A stretch of 64,000 nt of DNA from Dyella sp. M7H15-1 (GCF_004114615.1 NZ_CP035300.1:434001-498000), one strand, 5' to 3'. Positions 35,741 to 46,955 are shown, counted from the first letter of the stretch. Notes: generated by a model not told the origin, from the sequence alone. Numbers and translations: made by a program.

Positions 35741-38700
35741 ACTCCAGCGGTCATGTTTCGTCACACGCGCACCGCGTGCCGTCAAGCATGCTGCAAACCC
35801 CGCCGGGAGAGCACACAGACCCCGCCCTGGCGACCATGCCGCGTGGCGTTGAGCGCAACGATGGTCAGCAAGACATGGGGCATTCGCCACGACATCAGGA
35901 TCCTCTCTTGTTCGAATGGCTTGGTCGCCACGCCGGGGATCATCCCTATCTTGATCCGAAAGCCGAAGCGTTGATGGCCTACGGCGGTGTGGAACGGTGG
36001 GTGCCTGGGACGCGATACCGTGGCCCTGCGCGGGCCTGGCGGCACGCGACGGCTGAACTCGCTTCACTGTCGCGCATCGTGCTGCAACCCACCGTCCTGA
36101 AGTCGATACCCATCGGTGACAACGGCGAGCAAGCCATCGGCCTTCACGTGCGCGAAGGTGGCGTGATGGTGCAGGTGGAACCGTGGTCACCGATGCAGGT
36201 GGGCGATCGGCTCCAATTGTTCTGGGGCGCGCCTGACGATCCGCAGAGCCCCGGCTACCCCGGCACCCCGGCTGCCGATAAAACCCTGCAGTTTCCGGAA
36301 GAACTCAACAAGGCCGTACTGCTGTCCGTACCGGAAGAGGACGTGGTCGCCGGTTGGTTCAACGTGGTGTGCCGCGTCACGCGCGCGACCACCGGTTATC
36401 AAGAACTGTCGCCACGGCTGCGCGTGCTGGTCAAGCTGGATCGGCCCGGTGGCATCGACCCGGCGCCGGACGTGAACCCGAATCTGGCCGCACCCGGCTT
36501 GCCGGCGGAAGTGATCCGCGATGGCGTGGATACGTCCTGGGCCGCGCGCGGCGTACCGGTGACGATCCAGCCGTACCCCAACATGGCGGTCGGCGACCGG
36601 ATCCGCTTGTCCTGAGGCGGCGTGTTCGTGGAGAAGACGATCCTGGACGCCAGCGACGTTGGACAGATGGTGATACTGGTAGTGGACGACGCCACCATCC
36701 GCGCCGCGGGTGACAGCGATGCCCTGGTGTTGCGGTACCAGGTTTACGACATCGTGCACAACCGTTCCGGCTGGTCGCCCACCACCGACGTGGTGGTGAA
36801 CGTGCAGGGCAATGCGCTGTTTCTGCCCGAGGTGACAAATGCCGACGCGAACGGCGTGATCGATCTGGCCCTGCTGGGCAGTGAGGATGTACGCGTACTG
36901 GTGACGGCGTTTGAACCCGACTTTGCGGTCGGCGACACGGTCACGCTTTACTGGCTGGGCCATACGGCGGAAGGTGTGTCAGTGCCCTACGAGGCCGCGC
37001 AATCGGTCACCCGTGGCCCCATCCAGACGCTGGAATTTTTGGTGCCCAACGCCAACGTGGCCGCGCTCGCGCAAGGCGATGCGGTGGTGTCATACGCCCT
37101 GCAGAACGACCGCACGTCCAAGCAAGTGCGAGTGACGATCGTCGGCCAAGCCGCATCGCTGCCGGCGCCCACGGTGGATGAGGCGTCGAACGACTACGAC
37201 GAACTGAGCGCGAGCGTGTCGCGCGCGACGGTGCGCATCCCGCCGTATCCGGGCATGGACGCGGGCGACGTGGTGACACTGATCTGGTCCGGTACGCGTG
37301 CCGACGGCGAAGCACACCTCTATCAAGTGGAGCGCCAGATCAGTGGCAGCGCCGTGGGCAAAGACATCGTGCTGCAAATACCGGGTGCGGAGATTGCGTT
37401 GTTGGCGGGTGGCACGGTGGAGCTGTGGTACGACGTGATCATGGGCGACGGCACACCGCTGCGCCCCTCGCAGGTACGCACGCTGCGTGTAAGCAGCGGG
37501 CAAGACATCTTCCTGCCGCAACCATCGGTCGATGAAGCACCCGACGGTGTCACGCTGGACCCGGCTGCGGTGGACCTTTATGCGACGGTGCGCATCGCGC
37601 CATATGCAGGCATGGCTATCGATGATCGGGTGGACCTGTATTGGGTTGGCAGCGGCGTGGGTGGCAGCACCAGCGACTGGATCACGGTCCGTGCGGCCAC
37701 GCTCAATAAGCCGCTGCTGTTCGACGTGGATAAGGCCTACGTGACGGTCAACGACGGTGGCACGGTGACGGTGCGTTATGCGGTGACGCCGAAGGGGGGG
37801 AGTCCACGGCCATCCACGCCGCTGAAACTGCTCGTTAGTCCAGCGCAAGCAATCATCCCTGTCATCACCTCGGTCAGCGATTCCACAGGAGATATCCCCG
37901 ATGGTGGCATCACGCACGACACCACGGTGACCGTCAGCGGCACGGCCATCGCTGGCATGACCGTTGAACTGTTCGACAACGAAACCATCTCGCGTGGCAT
38001 CGCTCCCGTAGACAACGCTGGTCTGTGGATTCGCGCGGTGACCGGACTCGCCGATGGCAATCACCGTTTCACAGCCACGGGACTGTATGGCAGCGAGCCG
38101 GTGTCTCCGGCGTGGAGCTTCACTGTTCTTGCAGCGTTGGTGGGGCTGGCGGCGCCCATCGTCACTGAGGCAGATCCCTTCACCAACACGTTGAATCTGG
38201 TCAAGCCCATCAACGGGGTCCACATCGTGATCGATTACCCGGGCATGGCGCCCAACGACGTGGTGACGATGATCTGGCAAGGCACAGAAGGGGGCGGGTC
38301 CCAGCAGCAGGCCACGAAAGTTGAAGTAGTAGGTCCGATCATTTTTACTGTCGACAACCCCACGATTGATCCCAACACCAACCGCACGGTCCAGATTTTT
38401 TATACTGTAAAACGGGCGGGTGAGCCTGCAGTGGAATCGCCAGTGCTTAACCTGGCGATTCACGGTGTCCCCAACATGGGTCTCGCGCCTTATTTCATCG
38501 GCGGTACTACCAGCTTCTACCGTTGTACCGCTCGATCAAGTATCACGATTCCGGAAGACTTACCGATCGGCGCGGTGATCGATACGACTTCGCCAATCAG
38601 CCCTAGTGGATGGACTGCTATTTACAGTTGGGCTTATCAGTCGCGGCAATATCTAAGCAATGCCATCGGCGGCGAGCCGGCACAGAACTCGACGCTCTTT

Positions 38701-38802
38701 TCGACCGGAATACCGGGTGTGGGATTCAGGCTTATTTTTAATGGCAGTGCGTGGCCTGCTGGGCCAGCGGTTTACCCCAGTCCGCAGGGCTATAACTCAG
38801 AA
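35722..38802 (+). pseudogene. Large Ig-like-repeat surface protein, broken by TGA
   Basis: From ATG 35722 (MQKHNGHSSGHVSSHAHR) one frame runs to 38802 except for TGA at 36613-36615. The protein has a tagged N-terminus without signal peptide, then at least six repeats of about 95 residues with a core like PYPGMDAGDVVTLIWSG. In the repeats the residue at the TGA is Trp (LIWSG, LYWVG, LYWLG, MIWQG), and the broken unit reads DRIRLS-stop-GG. A GTG at 36622 could restart. The C-terminal domain is then cut by an IS200/IS605-type element at about 38802. It is probably an adhesin or surface filament component. No family name is claimed beyond Ig-like repeats. Confidence 0.8.
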
Positions 38803-39411
38803 TGAGGTAAGCCCCCGGCTTTGCCGGGGGACTCACCAAGGTTTGACCTATACGGCGGTCGTAGTGAACCTGAAATCTCGACCAAGAGACGAGGTTCACG
38901 ATGAAAGAGTATCAAAGCTTGAGTCATGCCCGTTGGGACTGTAAGTACCGCGTGGTGTTCATTCCCAAGCGGAGAAAGAAGCAGGTGTTTGGAGAGTTAC
39001 GCAAGCACTTGGGCGAGGTCTTCCACGAGTTGGCTTCGCACAAGGAATCGCAGATTGTGGAAGGCCACCTGATGAGCGACCACATTCACATGTGCATCAG
39101 CATTCCGCCGAAGTATGCAGTGTCGAACGTGGTGGGTTACCTCAAGGGTAAGAGTGCCATCACCATTGCGCGCAAGTTCGGAGGACGGAATCGAAACTTC
39201 ACTGGGGAGTCGTTTTGGGCACGAGGCTATTTCGTCTCGACGGTGGGCTTGGACGAAGCGATGGTGAGGGCATACATCCGAAACCAAGAGCAAGAGGATG
39301 AACGTTACGACGAGATGAAGCTGGGCGTGTAGCCCGCCGCCTTCAGGCGGCTCACGCTGTTATCGCCCCTTTGAGGGGCTCACCCAATAAAGCCCCCGGC
39401 TTTGCCGGGGG
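38803..39411 (+). mobile_element. IS200/IS605-family insertion sequence
   Basis: About 610 bp with a single tnpA gene. Identical hairpins CCCCCGGCTTTGCCGGGGG sit near both ends (38810-38830 and 39391-39411), in the place of the subterminal hairpins that TnpA recognises in this family. No inverted terminal repeats or target duplication, as expected. Removing it joins codons TCA (38797) and GAT (39411) in frame, giving ...GYNSDTYYTNAN.... Confidence 0.85.
38901..39332 (+). CDS. tnpA: IS200/IS605 transposase TnpA (Y1 HUH)
   Basis: 143 residues. HUH motif HLMSDHIHMCISIP and the catalytic Tyr region in FFV-like ARGYFVSTVGLDEAMV. KYRVVFIPKRRKKQ near the N-terminus is typical. It performs single-strand peel-and-paste transposition. 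It looks complete, with no tnpB accessory gene. Confidence 0.94.
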   Translation: MKEYQSLSHARWDCKYRVVFIPKRRKKQVFGELRKHLGEVFHELASHKESQIVEGHLMSDHIHMCISIPPKYAVSNVVGYLKGKSAITIARKFGGRNRNFTGESFWARGYFVSTVGLDEAMVRAYIRNQEQEDERYDEMKLGV

Positions 39412-39656
39412 ATACTTACTATACCAATGCCAATACGACTGGAGCGATTGCGTTCGTCAAGACCGGTCCGATTGCGCCAGGAACAACGCTTCAAGCTGGT
39501 TTGCTGGCGCAATGGTTATGGGGCCCGAATCGCCTGTACGGCATGGGGTGGCAGCTGATGAACGATGTGACTTTCAACGTTGTCAGTCGCGGTTCGACCC
39601 GAAGCAAACGCGAAGCTGCGATGCCGTCTACGGCAGGTGCACTACGCATACCGTGA
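39411..39656 (+). pseudogene. Detached C-terminal part of the Ig-repeat protein
   Basis: About 80 codons continuing DTYYTNANTTGAIAFVKTGP and ending ALRIP, in frame with the gene upstream of the IS200/IS605 element once it is removed. The region is Gly- and aromatic-rich (LAQWLWGPNRLYGMGW). By itself it has no start or ribosome-binding site. Confidence 0.7.
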
Positions 39657-40003
39657 AGAGATGGCTCGTCCATGCCACGGAAAATAAAACGCGCGAGATG
39701 CCCGGCACGCGATGTTTCGCGTGTTGGGCTCAGCACGATTTGCTGTTCCCATCCGATGAAATTGTCTGGCTACGCGCCATCTTTTTACACGACTTTTTTT
39801 GTAATGCGTCAAGCGAAACGCATGGCAGAAACCCCAATGCAGCCTTTTCGATGACATTTGAGGCAGTCGTACAGGGCGATGCCCGGTACCGAAAGTGCTG
39901 CAGCCGCACGAACATTTGCGTATCGATGTGAAGCTGGTATGGCGCGTGGATGCGTGAATGAAACATCACCCACTCCCCTCATTGCTGATAAGGATGCGTT
40001 GTC
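39657..40003. other. Intergenic region before the YadA-head gene
   Basis: No gene seen. The last 35 bp contain the shared leader (CCCCTCATTGCTGATAAGGA). Short blocks such as CGATGTGAAGC also occur before the Ig-repeat gene. Confidence 0.5.
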
Positions 40004-40022
40004 ATGAAAAAGCACAATGGTC
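39974..40022 (+). promoter_or_regulatory. Shared 5' leader and start region, copy 2
   Basis: CCCCTCATTGCTGATAAGGA then TGCGTTGTC and ATG 40004, followed by codons for KKHNGHSNG. Compare copy 1 at 35690-35740. Confidence 0.7.
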
Positions 40023-43000
40023 ACTCCAATGGTAATGGTCACGTCGAGTCGAAGGCTCGCAATGCACCGCCTAGCGGCTTGCAAGCGACCTTGGCCAGGA
40101 AAATCGCCCAAACGCTGGCGCAAACGGTTGAGCGGCGTAACGTCGAATACAGCGATGGGCGGTACGCTGCCGGTCAACCATGGGACGGCACGGGAGCCGC
40201 GCTGGTTGAGACAAGGGCCAGCCTGGAGGCGCTTCAAAAGTACACTGCTTTTACAACCAGTACCTACGCATCCGATTTGGCTGCTCAAGCAGGCCCAGCC
40301 AACACTGGCTCAACGGCTGTTGGGGCAAATGCAAATGCGAGCGGAACGTCGGCCACGGCACTCGGCGGTAACACCGTCGCCGGCTATAACTCCATCGCGA
40401 TCGGTACGTTGTCGAAAGCCACTGGAAACGACAGCAGCGCGGTGGGTTTGGGTGCAAACGTGAGCGGCACCTATGCCACTGCTGTGGGCGCGGATTCCAT
40501 TGTCAATGGCAACTTTGCGACCGCATTAGGTGGAAAGGCATCGGCTGCCGGAAATTATTCGATGGGCTTGGGACAATCAGCCAATGCCGTCGGGCACAAC
40601 GCCATTGCTATCGGATACAGCGCGAAAACCAGTACGGGTTCCGCAAGTACGGGTCTCGGGAACATCGTGATCGGTTCGAATGCCCTCTTCGATAACAACG
40701 GTTCTGGGGCTGTCATTGTCGGTCGTGATGCGAAAATTTCCTCCGGCGGTGGTAACGGGTCAGTGAGCGGGGCTGGATCCATCGTCCTGGGCGATGGTGG
40801 CTACGTGTATGGCAATAATGCTGTCGCCATTGGTAGTAGTGCCAATGCAGGGCACAGCAAGGCCCTTGCGCTGGGGGCGAATGCAACAGTCACGTCGCTC
40901 GGGCCTTCCGTGGCACTCGGCGCAGATTCCCTGGCGAATGTGGACGGGACTGTTTCCATCGGCAACGGCACCACCGGCATGAGGCGCCGTGTCACGAACA
41001 TGGATGCTGGCCGTTACTCCTATGAGGCGGTGAACGTGAGCCAGTTGCGGTCGGTGATCACGGCATTGGGCGGCGGCGCCTCGCTCAGTTCGGACACCGG
41101 CTCCGTGACCGGCCCCACTTACACCCTCGCCAACGGTGGCACGAAGACCACGCTCAGCGGTGCGCTGAGTGCGTTGGACAAAGCAGTGAGCGATGCGGCG
41201 GTGGGTGTATACGACAAGTACCTCGCCTTCAAGTCGGGTGCTTACGCTACCGATTTGGACGCCCAGGCGGGTAGTAGTGCAACGGCTGTGGGGATGAATG
41301 CCAATGCGAACGCCCAGTCGGCGGTGGCGCTAGGCGGCAATACGGTTGCCGGCTATAACGCGATCGCGATCGGTACGTTGTCGCAAGCCACCGGACGGGA
41401 CAGCAGTGCGGTGGGTTTACAATCCATGGCAAACGCCCTTGGCTCAACGGCCGTGGGCGCCTATGCCATTGCCAGCGGTACCGATTCGACGTCAGTGGGT
41501 AATCATTCCAGCGCGAGCGGCACGGCCGCAACGGTGCTGGGTCAAGCGGCATTGGCAACCGGAAATTATTCGGTGGCCGTGGGAATTCAGGCCAATGCCG
41601 TTGGCACCGACACCGTTGCCATTGGGGTGGGTGCGATATCCGGCAAGGGTTCTCCCACGGCCAATGGCAATGGAAACGTCGTCGTCGGTGCACACGCTCT
41701 CGTCGATAACACCGGTGCGGGTGCGATTGCGATTGGCCGCAATGCGAAAATTTCCTCATCTACCGATTCGTCGGTAATCGGGGTGGGATCCATCGTCGTG
41801 GGCGATGGTGGCTTAGTGAAAGGCAACAATGCCGTCGCAATCGGTAGTAGTGCTTTCGTAGGGCACTCCAGTAGCGTCGCGTTGGGGGCTGGTGCAAGAG
41901 TCTTGTCTTTAGGTTCTTCGGTGGCACTCGGCGCTGGCTCCTTGGCGGATGTGGACGGGATTGTTTCCATGCATTGTCAACATGAACGCGGGCCTTGACA
42001 CTTACGACGCGGTCAACGTGAACCAGTTGCAGCCGGTGATCACGGCGCTGGGCGGTGGCGCATCCATCGATCCGGTCACGGGTGCGGTGAGCGGCCCCAG
42101 CTACACGCTCACCAACGGCGGTGTGCAGACCACGCTCAGCGGTGCGTTGCGTGCGCTAGATCAGGCGGTGAGCAATGCCGGCGGTGAGAACGACAAGTAC
42201 ATCGCCATCAACAGCACCGGGCCGGATGCCACGGCCACCGGCAGCAACGCCATCAGCCTGGGCAGCGGAGCGAGCGCCGCAGGAAACAATGCGGTGGCGC
42301 TCGGCACCAACGCGCGGGCGGATGTCGCCAATACCGTTTCCGTAGGGGCTTTGGGGAGCGAGCGCAGGATCGTGAATGTTGCTGCGGGCAATGTTTCGGC
42401 GACGAGTACGGATGCCATCACCGGCGCCCAGCTCGATGCCACCAACCAGGCACTCACGGTGCTGGAGTACGCACTGAACAGCAGCGGCGTGATCGACCCA
42501 GCCACGGGTACCGCGCTGGCGGTGATCTACGACAGCATCGCCAAGAACACGATCATGCTGGGCAGCACCGGCCAGCCGGTGAAGATCATGAACGTCGCCA
42601 CCGCCGTTGCACCCAACGATGCGGTGAACCTGACGCAATTGAACAACACCGTGGACGGTTTGCGCGGCGATCTGGCCGATAACCTCAACTACGTAAAGAT
42701 CAATGCGACCGGTGCCGATGCCAATGCGGTGGGTTCCGATGGCATTGCCATCGGTTCGGCGGCCGTGGCAAGCGCCGAAGACACGCTGGCCCTTGGCGTG
42801 CGGGCACGTACCTCGGCGGATCAGTCCGTGGCGATAGGCAGCGACAGCTTGGCTGATACACCCTTGTCGGTATCGCTTGGCAACAAACCGGCCGGTTTGA
42901 TGCGCCGTCTGGTCAACATGCAGGCCGGTGCGGACGCGAATGACGCGACCAACGTCAGCCAGTTGCAATCGGTGGTGAGTGCGCTGGGCGGTGGCGCATC

Positions 43001-44138
43001 CATCGATCCGGTCAGTGGTGCAGTCACCGGCCCCACCTACACGCTTGCCAATGGCGGCGTGCAAACCAGCCTCGAAGCGGCGTTGGGTGCGCTGGACCAA
43101 GCTGTCAGCGACAGCACCGCCAACTCACCGTATCTGGCCGTCAACAGTATGGGGGCGGATGCCGCGGCGAATGGGAGCGAAGCCATCGGCCTGGGCAGCC
43201 TGGCCGCGGCGACCGGTAATTATTCGGTGAGCGTGGGCAATGTGGCCCAAGCCATCGGGAGCCATGCCATCGCCATCGGGTACAACGCGAAATCCCATCA
43301 GGGATCGGGCGCGAGCGGGGATGGAAACATCGTCATCGGCGCAAGCGCGCTTGTCGACAACACCGGCGACGGCGCGATCGCGCTGGGGCGTAATGCCAAA
43401 GTCGAAGCCGCCAGTGGTTATCCAGGTGTGTTTGGAACAGGATCGATGGCCCTCGGCGACAGCGCTGTCGCCTATGGCAACGGTTCCACCGCGATCGGCA
43501 TTGGTACTTACTCAGCGCATAGCGACAGCATTGCCTTGGGCCGCGGTGCAACCACGGGCGTCAGCCGCATAGGGATAGGCAACATCGCCATCGGCGCGGG
43601 TGCGCTCATCAACAATGCCGGGGGTACCGAGGACGGCAGCGGGCAAGGCAATATCGCCTTGGGTCTGGGGGCCCTTATCGACAACATCGGTGTGGGCGGC
43701 ATTGTCATCGGCCGCAGTGCGACGATTCAGTCCCCTGACGGCGATGCATCCGCCATCGGCACAGGATCGATCGCCTTCGGCGATGGCGCCGCCGCGTATG
43801 GCAACGCCGCCACCGCCCTTGGCAGCGGCAGCTACGCCGGACGTAGTGGTGCTGTTGCGCTAGGTAGCGGCGCCCAGGTGCTGGCACTCGATGCGGCGGT
43901 CGCACTGGGCAAAGACACCTTGGCGAATGAAGCCATGACCGTGTCGGTGGGTAACACCACCACCGGGCTGCGACAACGGATCGTCAATATGGAGGCCGGT
44001 CGCGCTGCCAGCGACGCTATGACCATAGGCCAGTTACGGCCCGTGATCACCGCGCTGGGTGGCGGTGCGTCCATCGATCCGGCCACGGGTGCAGTGAGCG
44101 GCCCTACGTACACGTTAGCCAACGGTGGCACGCAGACT
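40004..44138 (+). pseudogene. Giant YadA-head-type protein, 5' part, frameshifted
   Basis: Starts MKKHNGHSNGNGHVESKARN with no signal peptide. Then come many collagen-like head repeats (SxAxGxxAxAxG type) organised in four modules of about 1 kb, each ending in a connector such as VNVSQLRSVITALGGGAS and TYTLANGG (near 41030, 42010, 42950 and 44020). Around 41968-41972 a segment present in the first module (GNGTTGMRRR) is missing and the frame shifts: frame one stops at 41998 and coding resumes as IVNMNAGLDTYDAVNVNQL. The gene is then cut at 44138 by the IS5-family fragment. Confidence 0.85.
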
Positions 44139-44139
44139 A

Positions 44140-44883
44140 GAGCATGTCGTCATAAGATTCTGAGCCACATGACGAGGCAGCGAATTTGCACAGCGGCAAG
44201 GAAAGAGGACAGATTCTTCGCGTAGCGTGTCGCCACACCACGCCACTGTTTCAGGTACAAAAACGCATTCTCAACCAGGTGGCGATGACGATACAGGTAC
44301 GTGTCGTAGTCGCGCGGCTCTTTTCGGTTTTTACGTGGCGGAATATGCGCCTGCATGCCTTGCTCATGAGCCTGCTCAACAATGGCATCACTGTCATAAC
44401 CTTTGTCGGCCATGAGATGCTCAGCAGGAATGTCTTTGATCAGTTCCGCGGCCTGCGAACAATCTGCCCGGGTACCCTCTGTAACAAGAATTCGGACTGG
44501 CATACCATGCGCATCCACGGCCAAATGTATCTTGGTGTTGCGCCCCCTTTTGTGAGACCTATGCCCTGATTGCCGCCACGAGCTCCCGCTGCATGAGGAT
44601 GAACCTTGCAGTGACTGGCATCGATCATCAGCCACTCAAAGTCCGGCTCATCCATCACACGTTCCAACAGACCTTCCCATGTGCCGTTATCGCGCCAGCG
44701 ACAAAAGCGCCGATGGGTATTCTTCCAATCGCCGTACTCGGGTGGTAAATCTCGCCACGGCGCTCCGGTGCGAAGTATCCAGAACACTGCGTTGATGAAT
44801 TGCCGATTATCTTTGGCTACACGCCCCCATCGGCCCGCTTGACCCGGCAAATGGGGTTCAAGCAAACCCCATTTTTCATCGGA
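44140..44883 (-). mobile_element. IS5-family (IS427-like) element, truncated
   Basis: The left end is GAGCATGTCGTCATAAG beside CTAG, a typical IS5-type target. The transposase reads toward it on the minus strand. The other end is missing: adhesin sequence (NAGALTDTS) resumes immediately upstream of ISDEKWGLLEPHLP, so the terminal repeat and orfA start were deleted together with some adhesin sequence. Confidence 0.8.
44150..44880 (-). pseudogene. IS427-like transposase, 5'-truncated, two-frame
   Basis: The orfA part (ISDEKWGLLEPHLPGQ to RGGNQGIGLTK) and the orfB part (KRGRNTKIHLAVDAHG to LVMWLRIL) overlap at a CACAAAAGGGGG run near 44543-44555, where a -1 shift joins them, as in IS427-type elements. 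DDE residues: WLMIDASH, MADKGYDSD and the C-terminal YLYRHRHLVENAF. The start codon is lost, so it is inactive. Confidence 0.85.
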
Positions 44884-46662
44884 AATGCAGGCGCGTTGAC
44901 GGACACCAGCACGGATGCGGTGAACGGTTCGCAGTTGTACGTGACGAATCAGGCGATCAGTGACCTGGCCGAGGCGCTGGATAACAGCGGTGTGCTCGAT
45001 CCAAGCGGCAATTCGCTGGCGGTGACGTATGCCGACGCCACGAAGATGGAGGTTTCGCTGGGCACGACGGGCATGCCGGTAACCATGACGAACGTGAATG
45101 CGGGAGCGTTGACCGACACCAGCACGGACGCGGTGAACGGTTCGCAGCTTTACACGGTGGATAAAGAGCTCAGCAATCTGAAGGATGCGCTGGACAACGG
45201 CGGCGTGATCGATCCGGAGACGGGTGATTCGCTGGCGGTGACGTATGTCGACGCCACGAAGATGGAGATTTCGCTGGGCACGACGGGCATGCCGGTAACG
45301 ATGACGAACGTGAATGCGGGCGCATTGACGGATACCAGCATGGATGCGGTGAACGGTTCGCAGCTCTATGCCGTCGACCAGTCCGTTAGCGATCTCAAGG
45401 ACACACTGAATGAAAGCGGCTTGCTCGATCCGGAAACCGGCGAATCGCTGGCAGTCACCTACGACAGTACCTCCAAGGACGGCGTGACTCTGGGCGGCGC
45501 GAGCGCGACCACACCGGCAGCGTTGCACAACATGGCTACCGGTACGGCCAATACCGATGGTGTCAATGTGGCACAACTGACGCTGGGGTTGAGCGATCTC
45601 AAGACCGAATTGACCAGTGGCGCGATCAATTTGAAATACATCAAGGTCAATGCGACCGGCACCCAGGCCAACGCGAACGGTAACAACGCGGTCTCCATTG
45701 GATCGAACGCCAGTGCCACGGCATTTACTTCGGTGGCTATCGGTACCGGTGCTTCCGTCTCGGGCAACCGTTCGGTGGCGGTGGGTTACAACTCCGTGGC
45801 CGATGATGACGATGTGTTCTCCGTGGGATACGCGGGTTACGAACGCAAGATCATCAACGTTGCGGAGGGTGACGTCAGCCCTCTCAGCACGGATGCCGTC
45901 AATGGTGGTCAGTTGTTTGCCGTGCGCAGGGCGCTGGATGCGCTCGCTGCGACGAATGGCGTGAAGAACGAGGAGGATCCGCTGGCCGCCGTCGAAGGTC
46001 GCAGCGGGCACAACGTGGCCTCGTTGAACGGCGGCGATCCAGAGGAGTTTACGGCAGCGGCGATCGGTGTGTTCTCGTTTGCCAACGGCAGCAATGCGAT
46101 TGCGATGGGTTTGGACAACGTGGCTGGCGCGGATCATTCAGTGGCCATGGGTCGCCGGGCGCGGACAGGCGCGGATAACGAGAACGCCGTGGCGGTGGGT
46201 GCGGACGTCCATACCAACGCGCCGCGCGCGGTGGCCTTCGGCACGCGGGTACAGGCCAATGCGGAGCATGCGTTGGCGCTAGGCACCAACGAGACCTGGG
46301 CGATCGGCAGGAGCTCCATCGCCATGGGCGAAGGCGTGAAGGTGCGCAGCGATAACGGCATTGCGATCGGACGTGGCGCGATGGTGGCGGCGAATGTGAA
46401 TGGCGCGCTGGCGCTGGGCGCGGAGGCGAGCGTGGAAGCGGCGGCGTTCGGCGGTGTTGCGCTGGGTCACGGCGCGGTGGCCGATCGCGGCAATGCGATC
46501 TCCATTGGTGGTGGTTCGGTTGGCACGCGGCAGATCATCCATGTTGCGGCAGGTACGGAAGCGACCGATGCGGTGAACATGGCGCAATTGCAAGAGGCGA
46601 TGGCCGCGATGCGGGCCGAGATACAGTTGTTGCGTGGTCAGCTTGGTGCGCGTTCGATGTAA
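44884..46662 (+). pseudogene. Giant YadA-head-type protein, 3' part without anchor
   Basis: 593 codons in the open frame after the IS fragment. Three near-identical neck/stalk units (NAGALTDTSTDAVNGSQLY) are followed by more head repeats (GxNAIAMGLDNVAGADHS), and it ends VNMAQLQEAMAAMRAEIQLL then stops. No C-terminal YadA beta-barrel follows. In an intact trimeric autotransporter the anchor would come here, so this protein, even when whole, would be either released or assembled on another anchor. Confidence 0.8.
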
Positions 46663-46699
46663 AGCGCAAAGCTTGGCTTTATGGCTCCCTCTCCCTTTC

Positions 46700-46925
46700 C
46701 TGTCTCTTGATCAGATTTTAACGAGACAGACCAGTCCCCTCTCCCCTTCGGGGAGAGGGCTAGGGTGAGGGGCCGGGTTTGAGCGAAACTCCATGGCTAC
46801 GCGCAAGCTTCGCTCTTTAAATCGTGCACGAAACAAGCTCTGTCGCAAGATTGGCCCCTCACCCCAACCCTTTCCCCGGAGGGGAGAGGGAGCGCCGTCG
46901 CACCAGATTTGTGATCAAGAGACAG
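46700..46925. mobile_element. MITE-like element with IS50-inside-end-like termini
   Basis: 226 bp bounded by perfect inverted CTGTCTCTTGATCA (46700-46713 and 46912-46925). The left end continues GAT, matching the known IS50 inside end CTGTCTCTTGATCAGATCT over 17 of 19 bases. Flanks CTCCCTTTC (46691-46699) and CTCCCCTTC (46926-46934) look like a 9-bp target duplication with one change. No ORF. It contains inverted REP-like palindromes. It sits inside another REP copy. Confidence 0.75.
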
Positions 46926-46955
46926 CTCCCCTTCGGGGAGAGGGGACAGGTTTCT

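Noticed and set aside
36613-36615. Selenocysteine codon
   Set aside because: The repeats show Trp at this position, no SECIS-like hairpin was seen downstream, and surface repeat proteins are not selenoproteins.
37090-38463. 457-codon ORF antisense to the Ig-repeat gene
   Set aside because: Composition is unnatural (rich in His and Arg) and the sense strand carries clear repeats.
42156-43100. 314-codon ORF antisense to the YadA-head gene
   Set aside because: An antisense shadow of the head repeats with no family resemblance.
44440-46137. 565-codon minus-strand ORF
   Set aside because: Its 5' two thirds are antisense of adhesin repeats; only the 3' third is the truncated IS5-family transposase.
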